From positions 1,922,001 through 1,986,000 of the forward strand of contig OZ255843.1 of assembly GCA_965277775.1 (NCBI GenBank): 64,000 bases of DNA. Direction: 5' to 3'. The notes below the pieces were generated by a model. That model had not been told where the DNA came from, searched no databases, and saw only the letters and a program-made list of their open reading frames with translations. How positions within the stretch are numbered: the stretch's first letter is position 1; every line of letters starts with the position of its first letter. The DNA is from G965195345 sp965277775. Lineage in GTDB: Bacteria; Pseudomonadota; Gammaproteobacteria; CAKMZV01. Position numbers and translations under genes: made by a program. Below, piece by piece: positions 1 through 8,980 of this stretch.

Positions 1-17
1 TATAAAGGAGATTAATC

Positions 18-83
18 ATGATCATTCACTCAAACGACAGACCGCCTAATGGGCCATCAACCACAGGGAATCCTTGGTGGTAG
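18..83 (+). CDS. Possible 21-aa peptide with strong ribosome binding site
   Basis: This is an ATG-started frame of 21 codons ending in TAG. An AGGAG-type Shine-Dalgarno sequence sits at 6-10, seven bases before the ATG. The peptide is polar, rich in Pro, Gly and Asn, and ends in Pro-Trp-Trp. It has no signal peptide or membrane segment. The lipoprotein gene that follows starts about 75 bases downstream on the same strand, so this could be a leader peptide or a small free protein. I do not recognise a family. The window starts only 17 bases upstream, so no promoter can be judged. The main support is the well-placed ribosome binding site. Confidence 0.35.
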   Translation: MIIHSNDRPPNGPSTTGNPWW

Positions 84-158
84 AGGGAATAATCGCTCTT
101 AGTAAGTAACTTTCTTACGACAGTACCTTGTTCAATAATGACTAAATTAGAGGATATA

Positions 159-864
159 ATGATGAAAATACAATTTAATTATTTACTGAAACGCCTAAGT
201 CTCATCTTAGTTTTTATTCTAATGGCAGGCTGTTCTACACCCAGCCCAATGCCTTTCAGTGTGGATTCCGACCCCACAAAAATTGCGGGTGATGATATAT
301 TTACTGGGGATAACCTTGGCGAATACTTTTGATGAAGATTATCCGATTAATTTGGAAGTCATAAGGATCAAGCCTTCTGATGGTGAAATTGTAGAATTTG
401 GCATTGACAGCTCAGGAACCTATGCCATTGAACCTAACGACTATATCGGAATAGAGCACTCTGGCTATTTGGTACGCATACCATTGTCAGAAGGAGTGTA
501 TGAAATAAATGGCTTTCGAGGAGGTAGGGTCTCGTATCCAGTAGCTTATGGTTTTTTCGCACCATACATAGAAGATTTAAAGGTTGAAAGTACCGGCGAG
601 ATAATATATCTCGGTCACATTCAAGCGACCATAAGGGAGCGTCAAGGCGAAGAATTCCGTGCAGGCAGTCTTTTCCCATTATTTGATCAGAGTGTATCTG
701 GCATGTCAGGTGGTAGCTTTGATATAGAGGTTAGCGATCGATACGAGCAGGATATTCAACGTTTTATAGCGCAATTCCCCGCTTTAAAATCTAGAGAAAT
801 CACTAAAATGATCCTCCCGCCTTTTGATCGTGCACGTGCGCAAAAATTTTGGGAAGATAATTGA
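159..864 (+). pseudogene. Unknown lipoprotein, frameshifted
   Basis: Two overlapping frames together read as one lipoprotein of about 235 residues. The first frame (ATG at 159 after AGAGG at 149-153) gives a Lys/Arg n-region, a hydrophobic stretch and the lipobox Leu-Met-Ala-Gly-Cys with Cys25. It stops at 330-332. The second frame continues from 331 to 864 with a globular, beta-rich sequence ending in a Phe-Asp-Arg-Ala motif near the C terminus. Dropping one T from the TTTT run at 327-330 joins them smoothly (Gly-Glu-Tyr-Phe then Asp-Glu-Asp-Tyr). The gene is therefore either a recent pseudogene or carries a one-base sequencing error. I cannot name the family. It would be an outer- or inner-membrane-anchored envelope protein. 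It is convergent with typA. Confidence 0.7.
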
Positions 865-955
865 TAAGTAGATTGGTCATTTTATGACATTTAGTGATTC
901 CATCAATGTCGTAGCTGTTGGTTAAAGCTAAGCGTTTATATTACTGAGTTTTATA

Positions 956-975
956 TAAATCTTTATCGAGATTTA
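956..975. terminator. AT-rich stem-loop between convergent genes
   Basis: A perfect 7-base inverted repeat (956-962 with 969-975) around a 6-base loop lies between the lipoprotein frame and the 3' end of typA. The stem has a single G:C pair and no long T run follows on either strand, so as a terminator it is weak. Its position between two convergent genes is what suggests the role. Confidence 0.3.
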
Positions 976-1057
976 AAGACCTCCGCTTTGATGTCATCAT
1001 TCAAAATGCGCTTGTTAAAGATTAAAGAGGCTTCATTTGAGTGAGTGTAGACCAAAC

Positions 1058-2866
1058 CTATTTGACCAGGCCACGCTTGGCTCTGCGCCGATCAGATTCG
1101 CGTAAGTATTTTTTCCTGAGCCGTATATTTTTAGGTGTCACTTCGACCAATTCATCTTCGCCAATATAATCGATGGCCTGTTCCAATGATATTGCGCGGA
1201 TGGGGACCAAATTAAGCGCATCATCCTTACCAGAAGCGCGCACATTGGTTAATTTTTTATTCTTGGTGGCATTGACATTGAGGTCACCGCCTTTGAGGTG
1301 TTCGCCAATGATCATGCCTTCGTAAATGGGGGTGGCTGCCCGAATGAATAAGGGGCCTCGTTCTTGCAAATTCCACAAACTATAAGCCATGGCAGTGCCT
1401 GATTCTCCAGAAATCATGCTACCAACATCGCGTCTTTCAATTTCACCCTTATGGGGGGCATAGCTGTCAAAAACCGAGGATAAAATACCTTCGCCTTTGG
1501 TCATGGAAGTAAATTGTGATTTAAAACCCAATAACCCTCTGCTGGGAATCAAGTATTCAATGTGCGTGGTGTCATCATTGTCTTGCAGGTTTAATAATTC
1601 GCCTTTGCGTTTACTGAGTTCTGCAATGATTGAGCCAGAGAATTCGGAAGGAACAAAGATATTTACGCGCTCGCATGGTTCCATTTTCGTGCCGTCAACC
1701 ACTTTGAATATCACCTCGGGTGCACCGACTTGCAGCTCGAAACCTTCTCTGCGCATGCTTTCAATCAAAACCGATAAATGCAATTCTCCTCGGCCACAAA
1801 CCACGTATGCATCGGGATTGGATAAGTCCATACTCATACCGACATTCACTTCCAATTCTCGTTCGAGGCGTTCACGGATTTGTCTTGAGGTCAATAGCTT
1901 GCCGTCTTGTCCAGCAAAGGGGGATGAATTGACCATAAAAGTCATTTTTAAGGTGGGTTCATCGATGGCGATGACGGGCATGGGATCCGTTTTTTTATCA
2001 GCGCTGATGGTGTCTCCCACATAAATATCACTGATTCCTGCTAAGGTGACGATATCGCCACTGACGGCTTGTTCAACCTTGATGCGTTGTAAGCCAACCG
2101 TGGTCAACACCTCGCTGATTTTGGCGGTCTTGATTTTGCCATCTTGGGTGAGAACGGTCACTTCTTGATTGCGCTTGACCAATCCTTCATACACCCGACC
2201 AACGGCCATCCGACCTAAAAAGTTATCATAAGCCAAGTTGGTGACTTGCATCTTGAACGGTTTGCTGATATTAGACTGAGCCGGTGGGACTTTATCCATA
2301 ATGACTCTAAAGAGGGGGGTGATGTTGTCTGCCATTTCATTGGTTTCTAAACCGGCAATGCCTTGTTTGGCAACGGTGTAGCAAATGGGAAAATCCAACT
2401 GAGCATCGGTGGCTTCCAATGTGACAAATAAATCAAATAATTGATCGATGACCCAATCGGGGCGAGCAGAAGGTTTGTCAATTTTATTGATGATCACAAT
2501 GGGATTATGACCCATGGCCAAAGATTTACCCAGCACAAATTTGGTTTGTGGCATGGGGCCTTCATAGGCATCCACGACCAAAAGAACAGAATCGACCATC
2601 CGCAAAACCCGTTCAACTTCAGAACCGAAATCGGCGTGCCCAGGGGTGTCAACAATATTAATTTTGCAATCTTCAAACTGCAGAGCGGTATTTTTGGCAT
2701 AGATGGTGATACCGCGTTCCTTCTCTTGGTCAAAGGAATCCATGACGCGTGTTTCTATCACTTGGTGTGCATCAAAAGTACCACTTTGTTTGAGCAGAGC
2801 ATCAACCAAAGTGGTTTTACCATGGTCAACATGCGCAATAATCGCTATGTTTCGGAATGTATTCAT
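1058..2866 (-). CDS. typA: Ribosome-associated GTPase TypA/BipA
   Basis: The 602-residue length matches TypA/BipA, a translational GTPase that binds the 70S ribosome and supports growth under cold and stress and late 50S assembly. The G1 motif (Ala-His-Val-Asp-His-Gly-Lys-Thr-Thr) is at 11-19, the G3 motif Asp-Thr-Pro-Gly-His at 73-77 and Asn-Lys-Ile-Asp at 127-130. They are followed by an EF-Tu domain-2-like barrel, the two EF-G-like alpha/beta domains and the basic C-terminal tail. The ATG start places G1 correctly at the N terminus. The gene is alone on its strand, with tag diverging from it. LepA, at the other end of the window, has a different domain order. Confidence 0.96.
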   Translation of the reverse strand: MNTFRNIAIIAHVDHGKTTLVDALLKQSGTFDAHQVIETRVMDSFDQEKERGITIYAKNTALQFEDCKINIVDTPGHADFGSEVERVLRMVDSVLLVVDAYEGPMPQTKFVLGKSLAMGHNPIVIINKIDKPSARPDWVIDQLFDLFVTLEATDAQLDFPICYTVAKQGIAGLETNEMADNITPLFRVIMDKVPPAQSNISKPFKMQVTNLAYDNFLGRMAVGRVYEGLVKRNQEVTVLTQDGKIKTAKISEVLTTVGLQRIKVEQAVSGDIVTLAGISDIYVGDTISADKKTDPMPVIAIDEPTLKMTFMVNSSPFAGQDGKLLTSRQIRERLERELEVNVGMSMDLSNPDAYVVCGRGELHLSVLIESMRREGFELQVGAPEVIFKVVDGTKMEPCERVNIFVPSEFSGSIIAELSKRKGELLNLQDNDDTTHIEYLIPSRGLLGFKSQFTSMTKGEGILSSVFDSYAPHKGEIERRDVGSMISGESGTAMAYSLWNLQERGPLFIRAATPIYEGMIIGEHLKGGDLNVNATKNKKLTNVRASGKDDALNLVPIRAISLEQAIDYIGEDELVEVTPKNIRLRKKYLRESDRRRAKRGLVK

Positions 2867-3048
2867 TTTTATTGGTTTACACCTTTGTATTTGGATTAGA
2901 ATAAACTTTTAACGGGGACTTAAAAAGGCGCGCAAAAAGTCAGTCTGATCGCGCAATTGGAATGGCGCTGATTTTATAAGGAAATGTAAAAAAAAACCTT
3001 AATTTATGGTGTTTTTTACAATAAATTGATCATATATCAGGAGAAATA

Positions 3049-3636
3049 ATGTTGACGGCAGGACCAGATGGTAAAAAACGCTGTTTTGGCAATAAAGTTG
3101 GACAAAAATTTTATGCAGATTATCATGACAATGAATGGGGCATTCCGCAACATGATGATCAAAGATTATTTGAAATGCTGATCTTAGAAGGGGCTCAAGC
3201 TGGGCTCTCATGGGAGACTGTATTGAAAAAACGGGTTGGTTACAGGCAAGCTTTTCATCAATTCAATATTGAAAAAGTGGCGCGTATGAGCGATGCCGAA
3301 TTGGCTGACTTGCAGGTCAATCCAAATATCATAAGAAATCGATTGAAAATAGCCAGTACCAGAAAAAATGCTCAAGTCGTTTTGCAGCTTCAACAAAGCT
3401 TCAACAGTTTTGATCTTTACTTATGGCAATTTGTCGATGATAAACCCATCATCAATCATTGGCATGAGTTCGACCAAGTTCCTGTTAAAACCGAACAAAG
3501 TGATCTATTATCCAAAGATTTAAAACGCAGAGGGATGAGCTTTGTCGGCTCCACCATCATGTACGCTTTTATGCAAGCAACGGGCATGGTCAATGACCAC
3601 TTGGTCGATTGCCACTGCTATCACCATAATCGTTAA
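3049..3636 (+). CDS. tag: DNA-3-methyladenine glycosylase I
   Basis: This 195-residue protein follows the TAG family closely. TAG removes 3-methyladenine from alkylated DNA as the first step of base excision repair in the cytoplasm. The zinc ligands of the family are present: Cys12, His26, His184 and Cys188. The Tyr-His-Asp-Asn-Glu-Trp-Gly block and the Glu-Gly-x-Gln-Ala-Gly-Leu-Ser-Trp block, which carries the catalytic Glu48, are intact. The start has AGGAG six bases upstream and gives an N terminus about eight residues longer than in E. coli. The gene is monocistronic, divergent from typA, and followed in the same direction by the secreted OB-fold protein. Confidence 0.95.
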   Translation: MLTAGPDGKKRCFGNKVGQKFYADYHDNEWGIPQHDDQRLFEMLILEGAQAGLSWETVLKKRVGYRQAFHQFNIEKVARMSDAELADLQVNPNIIRNRLKIASTRKNAQVVLQLQQSFNSFDLYLWQFVDDKPIINHWHEFDQVPVKTEQSDLLSKDLKRRGMSFVGSTIMYAFMQATGMVNDHLVDCHCYHHNR

Positions 3637-3780
3637 AGACACGGTTTCTAAGCTCATTCGTTTATAAGCGACAAAGATTGGCATAGCCGTCTTGTTCTTT
3701 TTTTTAGTGTCGTCATGTCCAATTTGTGCTCCATACAATGATGCTTGTTTTAGTTAATCATTAACATATGGAGTATATTT

Positions 3781-4149
3781 ATGTTGAAATCATTCAATTG
3801 TTTATTAAAATCCCTCACCTTTATTGGGTTGCTAACTCTGGCGTCTTTAAGCTTTGCTGAAGAGACCATGGAGAAAGCGTCTGCAGAAAAAGTGGCCCAA
3901 TTTGATCAAGCCACAGTTGTGCAGCACAATGCAGGCAAGGGTCGATATGAAGGCATTCTTGGGTCCATGAGTGTGAGCAGTGAATTGAACGGGGCGTTTA
4001 AATTATCCGTGGGATTCGATAAGTCCACTCGCACCAATCCACCACCAGTGGGTAGCACCATTGAATACCGCTATTACGGCCTCAGCAAAGGCGGTAAACC
4101 CAGGTATCCTTCTTTTGTTCGTTTGATTAAGGCGAACGAGTCGAGTTGA
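3781..4149 (+). CDS. Secreted OB-fold protein related to the LigE DNA ligase C-terminal domain
   Basis: A 122-residue protein. Residues 1-26 form a classical Sec signal peptide with cleavage after Ser-Phe-Ala. Residues 53-116 match the OB-fold domain of minimal bacterial ATP-dependent ligases (LigE type): a Gly-Lys-x-Arg-Tyr-Glu-Gly start, a Gly-Phe turn, then Asn-Pro-Pro-Pro-Val-Gly-Ser and Pro-Arg-Tyr-Pro-Ser-Phe near the end. LigE enzymes also carry signal peptides. Here the nucleotidyltransferase domain with its Lys-x-Asp-Gly adenylation motif is absent, so the protein cannot ligate DNA. A nucleic-acid-binding role in the periplasm is an inference. The last 23 bases overlap the convergent 3' end of rarA. 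A GGAG sequence lies just before the ATG. Confidence 0.8.
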   Translation: MLKSFNCLLKSLTFIGLLTLASLSFAEETMEKASAEKVAQFDQATVVQHNAGKGRYEGILGSMSVSSELNGAFKLSVGFDKSTRTNPPPVGSTIEYRYYGLSKGGKPRYPSFVRLIKANESS

Positions 4150-5416
4150 GATTTTTTAACCAAGCCAGCTTTTCGCTGATTTTCTTTTCTAATCCGCGAT
4201 CAGTGGGATGATAAAACGTTACCTCCTTGAGTGCTTCAGGGAGGTAATCTTGTCCAGCTGAGAATGCATGTTCTTCGTTGTGTGAGTAGCGGTAGCCCTT
4301 ACCATGATTCAAATTTTTTGCCAATTGGGTGGGCGCATTGCGCAAGTGTAAAGGAACAGGATAATCTGGGTTGTTTTGCACGACTGACCGAACTTTGTTT
4401 AATGCTTCATTGATGGCATTGCTTTTCGGGGCACAAGCGAGATAAATGATGGCATGAGCAATGGCTCTTTCCCCTTCGGCCTTGCCTAATCGTTCATAGG
4501 TTTGCCAAGCAGCAAGGGCAATGGATAATCCCCTCGGGTCAGCATTGCCAACATCTTCAGAAGCAATGCTCAGTAATCGTCGAGCAATGTACAGAGGATC
4601 ACAACCGGCTTCAACCATGCGCACGTACCAGTAAAGACCTGCATTGGGGTCAGAACCTCGAATGGATTTGTGCAACGCAGAAATCATGTCGTACCAATCG
4701 TCCCCACGTTTGTCAAAAGCATGATAGCGTGATTCAAACAGTTGGTTTAACTGCTCCAATGTTGGCGTGATGGTTACAGCGTCTTGTTGTTGCGCCATGA
4801 GCAATTCAACGCTGAGTAATAATCTTCTAGCATCGCCCGCTGCATTCTGGATCAAGGGTTTTTCGACATGGCTAAAATCAATGGCACCTTGAAATTGCTC
4901 TTTTAACCAAGTTTTGCTGCGCTCGAGTAATTGGATCAAGTCCTCATCGCTGATGGTGTTTAGCTGGTAAACGCGGCACCGTGAAAGCAATGCGCGATTC
5001 AGTTCAAATGCGGGATTTTCTGTGGTTGCACCAACAAAGATGATTGTGCCGTCTTCAATGTGTGGCAAAAATGCATCCTGTTGGGCTTTGTTAAAACGAT
5101 GAACCTCATCGACAAATAGAATGGTTTCTTTGATGAGCAAATCATTTTGATTCTTTTGGGCTTGTTCAATGGCTTGCCGAACTTGAGTAACGCCATCTAA
5201 AACGGCTGAAAGGGCGATGAATCCCCATTGTGCATGTTGTGCCAATAGACGGGCAAAAGTGGTTTTGCCACAACCTGGCGGTCCCCACAGAATCATTGAG
5301 TGGGCTTGTTGTTTGCTCAGCATGATGTGCAAGGGCTTGCCTTCAGAGAGCAGATGACTTTGCCCGACCAATTCATGGATGTTTTGTGGGCGCGCTCGTT
5401 CAGCGAGGGAGATCAT
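4127..5416 (-). CDS. rarA: Replication-associated recombination ATPase RarA (MgsA)
   Basis: This AAA+ ATPase, 429 residues from the chosen start, acts at stalled replication forks and belongs to the clamp-loader clade. Walker A (Gly-Pro-Pro-Gly-Cys-Gly-Lys-Thr-Thr) is at 45-53 and Walker B with Asp-Glu-Val-His at 103-106. The arginine-finger region (Leu-Ser-Arg-Cys-Arg) and the C-terminal tetramerisation part (Lys-Ser-Ile-Arg-Gly-Ser-Asp) follow. The frame is open 48 bases further upstream. I chose the ATG at 5416 because it forms an ATGA overlap with the nudF stop and gives the usual family N terminus. It is the last gene of the rpsF-to-rarA run. Confidence 0.94.
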   Translation of the reverse strand: MISLAERARPQNIHELVGQSHLLSEGKPLHIMLSKQQAHSMILWGPPGCGKTTFARLLAQHAQWGFIALSAVLDGVTQVRQAIEQAQKNQNDLLIKETILFVDEVHRFNKAQQDAFLPHIEDGTIIFVGATTENPAFELNRALLSRCRVYQLNTISDEDLIQLLERSKTWLKEQFQGAIDFSHVEKPLIQNAAGDARRLLLSVELLMAQQQDAVTITPTLEQLNQLFESRYHAFDKRGDDWYDMISALHKSIRGSDPNAGLYWYVRMVEAGCDPLYIARRLLSIASEDVGNADPRGLSIALAAWQTYERLGKAEGERAIAHAIIYLACAPKSNAINEALNKVRSVVQNNPDYPVPLHLRNAPTQLAKNLNHGKGYRYSHNEEHAFSAGQDYLPEALKEVTFYHPTDRGLEKKISEKLAWLKNLNSTRSP

Positions 5417-6009
5417 GATGACTTGGCCGTTTGTGCAGCTGGCGGGTGGTTCATCAGCAACCATTGTAAAGCAACCACGGTCGGTGCAACGGTGAAGATG
5501 TTTTGTTCTAATCCTTGTGCAATACTATTGAAGTCATATTTGAGCACTTTTATGCTTTCATTTTCAGTTTGCAAACCAGCGTACTCTAATGCCTGTTCGG
5601 CGTCAACATAAGCACAATAGATGTGGAGCCGTTCGGTACAAGCACCAGGAGACGTATAAAAAAGGCCTATTTTTGACCATTGTTGGCTCGTTAAGCCGCT
5701 TTCTTCGAATAATTCACGATGCGCGGCTTGTAATGGGGTTTCATCATCGTTGATCATGCCCGCAATGGTTTCAATTAAATGCGGATTATCATGCAAAATT
5801 GCACCAGTGCGGAATTGTTCAACCAAGATCACTTGTTTTTTGATGGGATCAAAAGGCAATATTGCAACAGCATCGGGTCGGTTAAACACTTCATGATGAA
5901 CGATTTTGCTCCATTTCTGGTCATAACGTTTATACTGGAAGGTATAGCATAGGGTCTTAAAAAATCCTTGATACAAGGTTTTTATTGAATGAATTCTGTG
6001 CGTTGTCAT
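5413..6009 (-). CDS. nudF: NUDIX hydrolase, ADP-ribose pyrophosphatase type
   Basis: A 198-residue NUDIX protein. The NUDIX box starts at Gly84 and follows G-x5-E-x7-R-E-x2-E-E-x-G-Leu to about 106, with Arg98-Glu99 and Glu102-Glu103 as Mg2+ ligands. The preceding Val-Glu-Gln-Phe-Arg and Leu-Ile-Glu-x-x-Ala-Gly segments are typical of ADP-sugar pyrophosphatases, which hydrolyse ADP-ribose to AMP and ribose-5-phosphate. It sits between alr (12-base gap) and rarA (ATGA overlap). The exact substrate among ADP-sugars cannot be read from the sequence. Confidence 0.85.
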   Translation of the reverse strand: MTTHRIHSIKTLYQGFFKTLCYTFQYKRYDQKWSKIVHHEVFNRPDAVAILPFDPIKKQVILVEQFRTGAILHDNPHLIETIAGMINDDETPLQAAHRELFEESGLTSQQWSKIGLFYTSPGACTERLHIYCAYVDAEQALEYAGLQTENESIKVLKYDFNSIAQGLEQNIFTVAPTVVALQWLLMNHPPAAQTAKSS

Positions 6010-6021
6010 TGCATGCTCAGA

Positions 6022-7080
6022 CTAATCAAGGTGGCAGCGTGAAACGCGCTCATTGATGCCAGTGAATAATTCATAGGGAATGGTTTGGGCGCGTTGGGCA
6101 ACTTCATTGACAGAAATGGTGTCGCCCCAGAGCTCAATCCAATCACCGTGTTGAATGGCCGCTTTATTTTCACCCAAATAGACCGCACACATGTCCATAG
6201 AAATGCATCCCGCCAAGGGGTATCTTTGTCCTTTAAATGCCACATCCATTTGGTTGCTTAGAATTCGAGGATAACCATCGGCATATCCGACGCGCAGAAT
6301 GGCAATCTGACCGTTTTCTGGTGCCGTCCAATTGCTGCCATAGCCAACAGTTTGTCCTTTTTCGAGCCTTTGCAAGGCAATAACTGGTGCTTCAAAGCGC
6401 ATGGTCGTCGCCAGTTGGATGTTTGGGTTTTCATAGGGTGCATGTCCATAGAGCATAATGCCAGCACGAGCAATGTCGCCTCGTTCATATTGTTGCGCCA
6501 ATAATGCGGCTGAATTTGCTAAGGAAGTGGTTGCCTTGCAGACTTTATTTAAATCATTAAATCGCTGTTGTTGTTGAACATTGAGGCTATGAGCGGGCAC
6601 ATCAGCACAGGCATAATGACTCATAAGTATGGGATTAAATGCATTGAGTTCATCATAGACTTTTGCCGCTTCTGAAATTGAAAATCCCAAGCGGTTCATG
6701 CCTGTATTGACTTTGATCCAAATGGGGAGATTAGACGGATAGTCAGCGGTTTGTCGTAAATAGCTCAGTTGTTTCTGATTGTGCAAAACCGGCATAATTG
6801 CATGCTCAATACATGCTGCCCATTCGTCTTTTAAGGCGGCGCCTTGGAGCAATAAAATAGGTTTTTTGATGCCAGTTTTGCGTAAGCACAACCCTTCTTC
6901 TAAGCGACAAACGGCATAACCATAGGCGTTTTTAATGGCTTTGGCAGCAAATTCTAATCCATGCCCATAAGCATTGGATTTGACGACAGCGAATACGCGA
7001 TGATTGTTATGGAGTGATAAAGCCGTTTGGTAGTTCGCATCGATGGCCGAAGCAGAAATGGTGAGACGTGCACCGCTCAT
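6022..7080 (-). CDS. alr: Alanine racemase
   Basis: This PLP enzyme interconverts L- and D-alanine for peptidoglycan precursors. Its 352 residues match the family. The PLP lysine is Lys34 in Lys-Ser-Asn-Ala-Tyr-Gly-His-Gly, and the second catalytic base is Tyr247 in Gly-Tyr-Gly-Ser-Asn. The N-terminal TIM barrel and C-terminal beta domain are both complete. It lies directly downstream of dnaB, an arrangement common in gammaproteobacteria. No second alr/dadX is in the window. Confidence 0.95.
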   Translation of the reverse strand: MSGARLTISASAIDANYQTALSLHNNHRVFAVVKSNAYGHGLEFAAKAIKNAYGYAVCRLEEGLCLRKTGIKKPILLLQGAALKDEWAACIEHAIMPVLHNQKQLSYLRQTADYPSNLPIWIKVNTGMNRLGFSISEAAKVYDELNAFNPILMSHYACADVPAHSLNVQQQQRFNDLNKVCKATTSLANSAALLAQQYERGDIARAGIMLYGHAPYENPNIQLATTMRFEAPVIALQRLEKGQTVGYGSNWTAPENGQIAILRVGYADGYPRILSNQMDVAFKGQRYPLAGCISMDMCAVYLGENKAAIQHGDWIELWGDTISVNEVAQRAQTIPYELFTGINERVSRCHLD

Positions 7081-7125
7081 TCGACTAAGGGAGATAATTT
7101 TGACTAGAAAAAAGAATAACGATCG

Positions 7126-8562
7126 TCATTGTTGTAGATCATCAACATGAAACCCGTCATAAGCAAGATGCTCTTCAGCATCTCTATGTACAGGGGTTGT
7201 AAAGCGAGAGTATTGCCCTTCAAAACGAAGATTGATATCGCCAATATCGCCATTCCGTTGTTTGGCTATGATCAGTTTGGCTTGCCCTTTTAGTTCGGGT
7301 TTGTTTTTCTCATAGACTTCTTCACGATGAATGAACATGATGATGTCTGCATCTTGTTCGATGGAGCCTGATTCGCGCAAATCTGACATGATTGGTCGTC
7401 GATCATTACGCTTCTCTAAGCCGCGATTTAATTGAGATAATGCAACAACGGGGATGTTCAGTTCACGCGCCATTTCTTTTAACAGACGCGATATTTGAGT
7501 CATTTCGGCTACGCGGTTATCCTCTTTTGAATCACCGTGTAAAAGTTGTAAATAATCAACAATGATCAACGATAAGTTGTTGTAATTTCTTTTTAAACGA
7601 CGGGCGCGAGCACGCAGCTCAAATGCGGTAAGACCCGAAGAATCATCAATGTGAATCTGCAGGGGTTTAATCGTCTCTCCTGCACTAAAAAATTGTTGCC
7701 ACTGGTCGTGATCCAATTGACCATTGCGCAGATTGCTGAGCGGAATTTTGCCTATAGAAGAGGCCAAACGCATGACCACTTGTTCTGCCCCCATTTCCAT
7801 ACTAAACACACCAACGCATGAGGGCATAGAATCGCCCCCTTCAATGAAAGCGGGTTTCATATAGTGGCGTGCGGCATGTTCAACCAAATTCATGGCAAGG
7901 GTTGTTTTACCCATAGAAGGTCGTCCAGCTAAAATAATAAGGTCGCCAGACTGAAAACCAGCGGTCATTTTATCTAAATCAACAAATCCAGAAGGGACGC
8001 CTGTGATATCAGAATCCAACTCTGAAAGATCACTGACCCTCTGAATCACCTCCCCAAACACTTTTTCAATGGGTTTGAAAGAATCTGTTTTAATTTGCTG
8101 TTCTGCCAGCTTAAAGACCATTTGTTCAGCTTTTTCAGTCAATTCCATAGGGCCTAAGCCTTGCGGGTCAAATCCCATGCGAGATATATCGGCACCGATT
8201 TGAATTAATGCCCGCATTAAAGCCCGTTCACGAACGATGATGGCGTAGGTTTTTATGTTTGCAGCCGTTGGCGTATTCTGGGCCAATTCACCAATGTAAA
8301 CCGTACCACCCGCTTCTTTTAGGCTATTTAGCCGCTCAAGGTGTTCGCTGACTGTTATGATGTCAACGGGTCTGCGCTCACTAAAGAGCGTTTGAATGGT
8401 TGAAAAGAGTATTTTATGATCCGCACGGTAAAAATCTTCTGCGTGTAATAATCCCAAGACATCTTCGGCGGCTTCGTTATCAATGAGCATACCACCCAAA
8501 ACCGATTGTTCGGCTTCAATCGAATGTGGTGGGATGAAGGCTGCAGCATTTTTCTTTGCCAT
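7126..8562 (-). CDS. dnaB: Replicative DNA helicase DnaB
   Basis: The 478-residue protein has the DnaB N-terminal domain (about 10-115), a linker, and a RecA-like helicase domain with Walker A Gly-Arg-Pro-Ser-Met-Gly-Lys-Thr-Thr at 213-221 and Walker B Ile-Ile-Val-Asp-Tyr-Leu-Gln. It unwinds DNA ahead of the replisome and recruits primase. After Walker A there is an insertion of roughly 12 residues (around 235-248, with Gly-Gly-Asp) compared with E. coli DnaB. Related insertions occur in other bacterial DnaB proteins. It is in the rpsF-rplI-dnaB-alr run, with 418 bases between it and rplI. Confidence 0.96.
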   Translation of the reverse strand: MAKKNAAAFIPPHSIEAEQSVLGGMLIDNEAAEDVLGLLHAEDFYRADHKILFSTIQTLFSERRPVDIITVSEHLERLNSLKEAGGTVYIGELAQNTPTAANIKTYAIIVRERALMRALIQIGADISRMGFDPQGLGPMELTEKAEQMVFKLAEQQIKTDSFKPIEKVFGEVIQRVSDLSELDSDITGVPSGFVDLDKMTAGFQSGDLIILAGRPSMGKTTLAMNLVEHAARHYMKPAFIEGGDSMPSCVGVFSMEMGAEQVVMRLASSIGKIPLSNLRNGQLDHDQWQQFFSAGETIKPLQIHIDDSSGLTAFELRARARRLKRNYNNLSLIIVDYLQLLHGDSKEDNRVAEMTQISRLLKEMARELNIPVVALSQLNRGLEKRNDRRPIMSDLRESGSIEQDADIIMFIHREEVYEKNKPELKGQAKLIIAKQRNGDIGDINLRFEGQYSRFTTPVHRDAEEHLAYDGFHVDDLQQ

Positions 8563-8980
8563 ATTATGTCGTGTTTTTTGTAAAGGTCTTGTTGATGAAT
8601 TTGGAAAGGTCTCTTTAGGCTTGCTTTTTTAGTACAGGTATCAAGATTGTACCAACTTAAGCTAAAAAACACAGCTTCAACTATGACCAATGAAATGATT
8701 TTCTGCGATAGTGCGCACCGATTGAAAAGCCTGCCTAATGATGTCTAGCTTGATTGTTTTTGTGCCATGCAACTCAGCTTTGCTCGGTTCTTTCAACGGG
8801 TCTTATTGAATGTCCACGCCTGTGAGATACCAGCCTATGCTTCAATATTCAAAGAGTTAGAATCGATGGCGCAAAATGATTCTAACAAAACCGCAGAAAG
8901 AACCATCAACAATCATTGAATGGTCACAAAACCAGCCATCACCAGATTCGGGGCGATGGCGTCGCATGTCGATTTTGTGG
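8563..8980. other. 418-base non-coding stretch between rplI and dnaB
   Basis: No convincing gene is present. On the plus strand there is an ATG frame of 50 codons (8767-8919) without a ribosome binding site. An imperfect hairpin with a 6-base stem pairs 8935-8940 with 8955-8960 (GCCATC/GATGGC) on the rplI-distal side. It could attenuate read-through from rplI into dnaB, but no T run follows. A separate dnaB promoter probably lies here, though no clear -35/-10 pair stands out. Confidence 0.4.

Noticed and set aside
1497..2024. Plus-strand open frame of 175 codons inside typA
   Set aside because: It is a shadow of the conserved typA coding sequence, with no family features of its own.
2986..3019. 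Hairpin of A9/T6 runs between typA and tag
   Set aside because: The stem is nearly pure A:T between divergent genes. It is more likely simple AT-rich promoter DNA than a terminator.
8767..8919. 50-codon plus-strand frame between rplI and dnaB
   Set aside because: It has no ribosome binding site, no recognisable family, and lies antisense inside the rpsF-rarA run.
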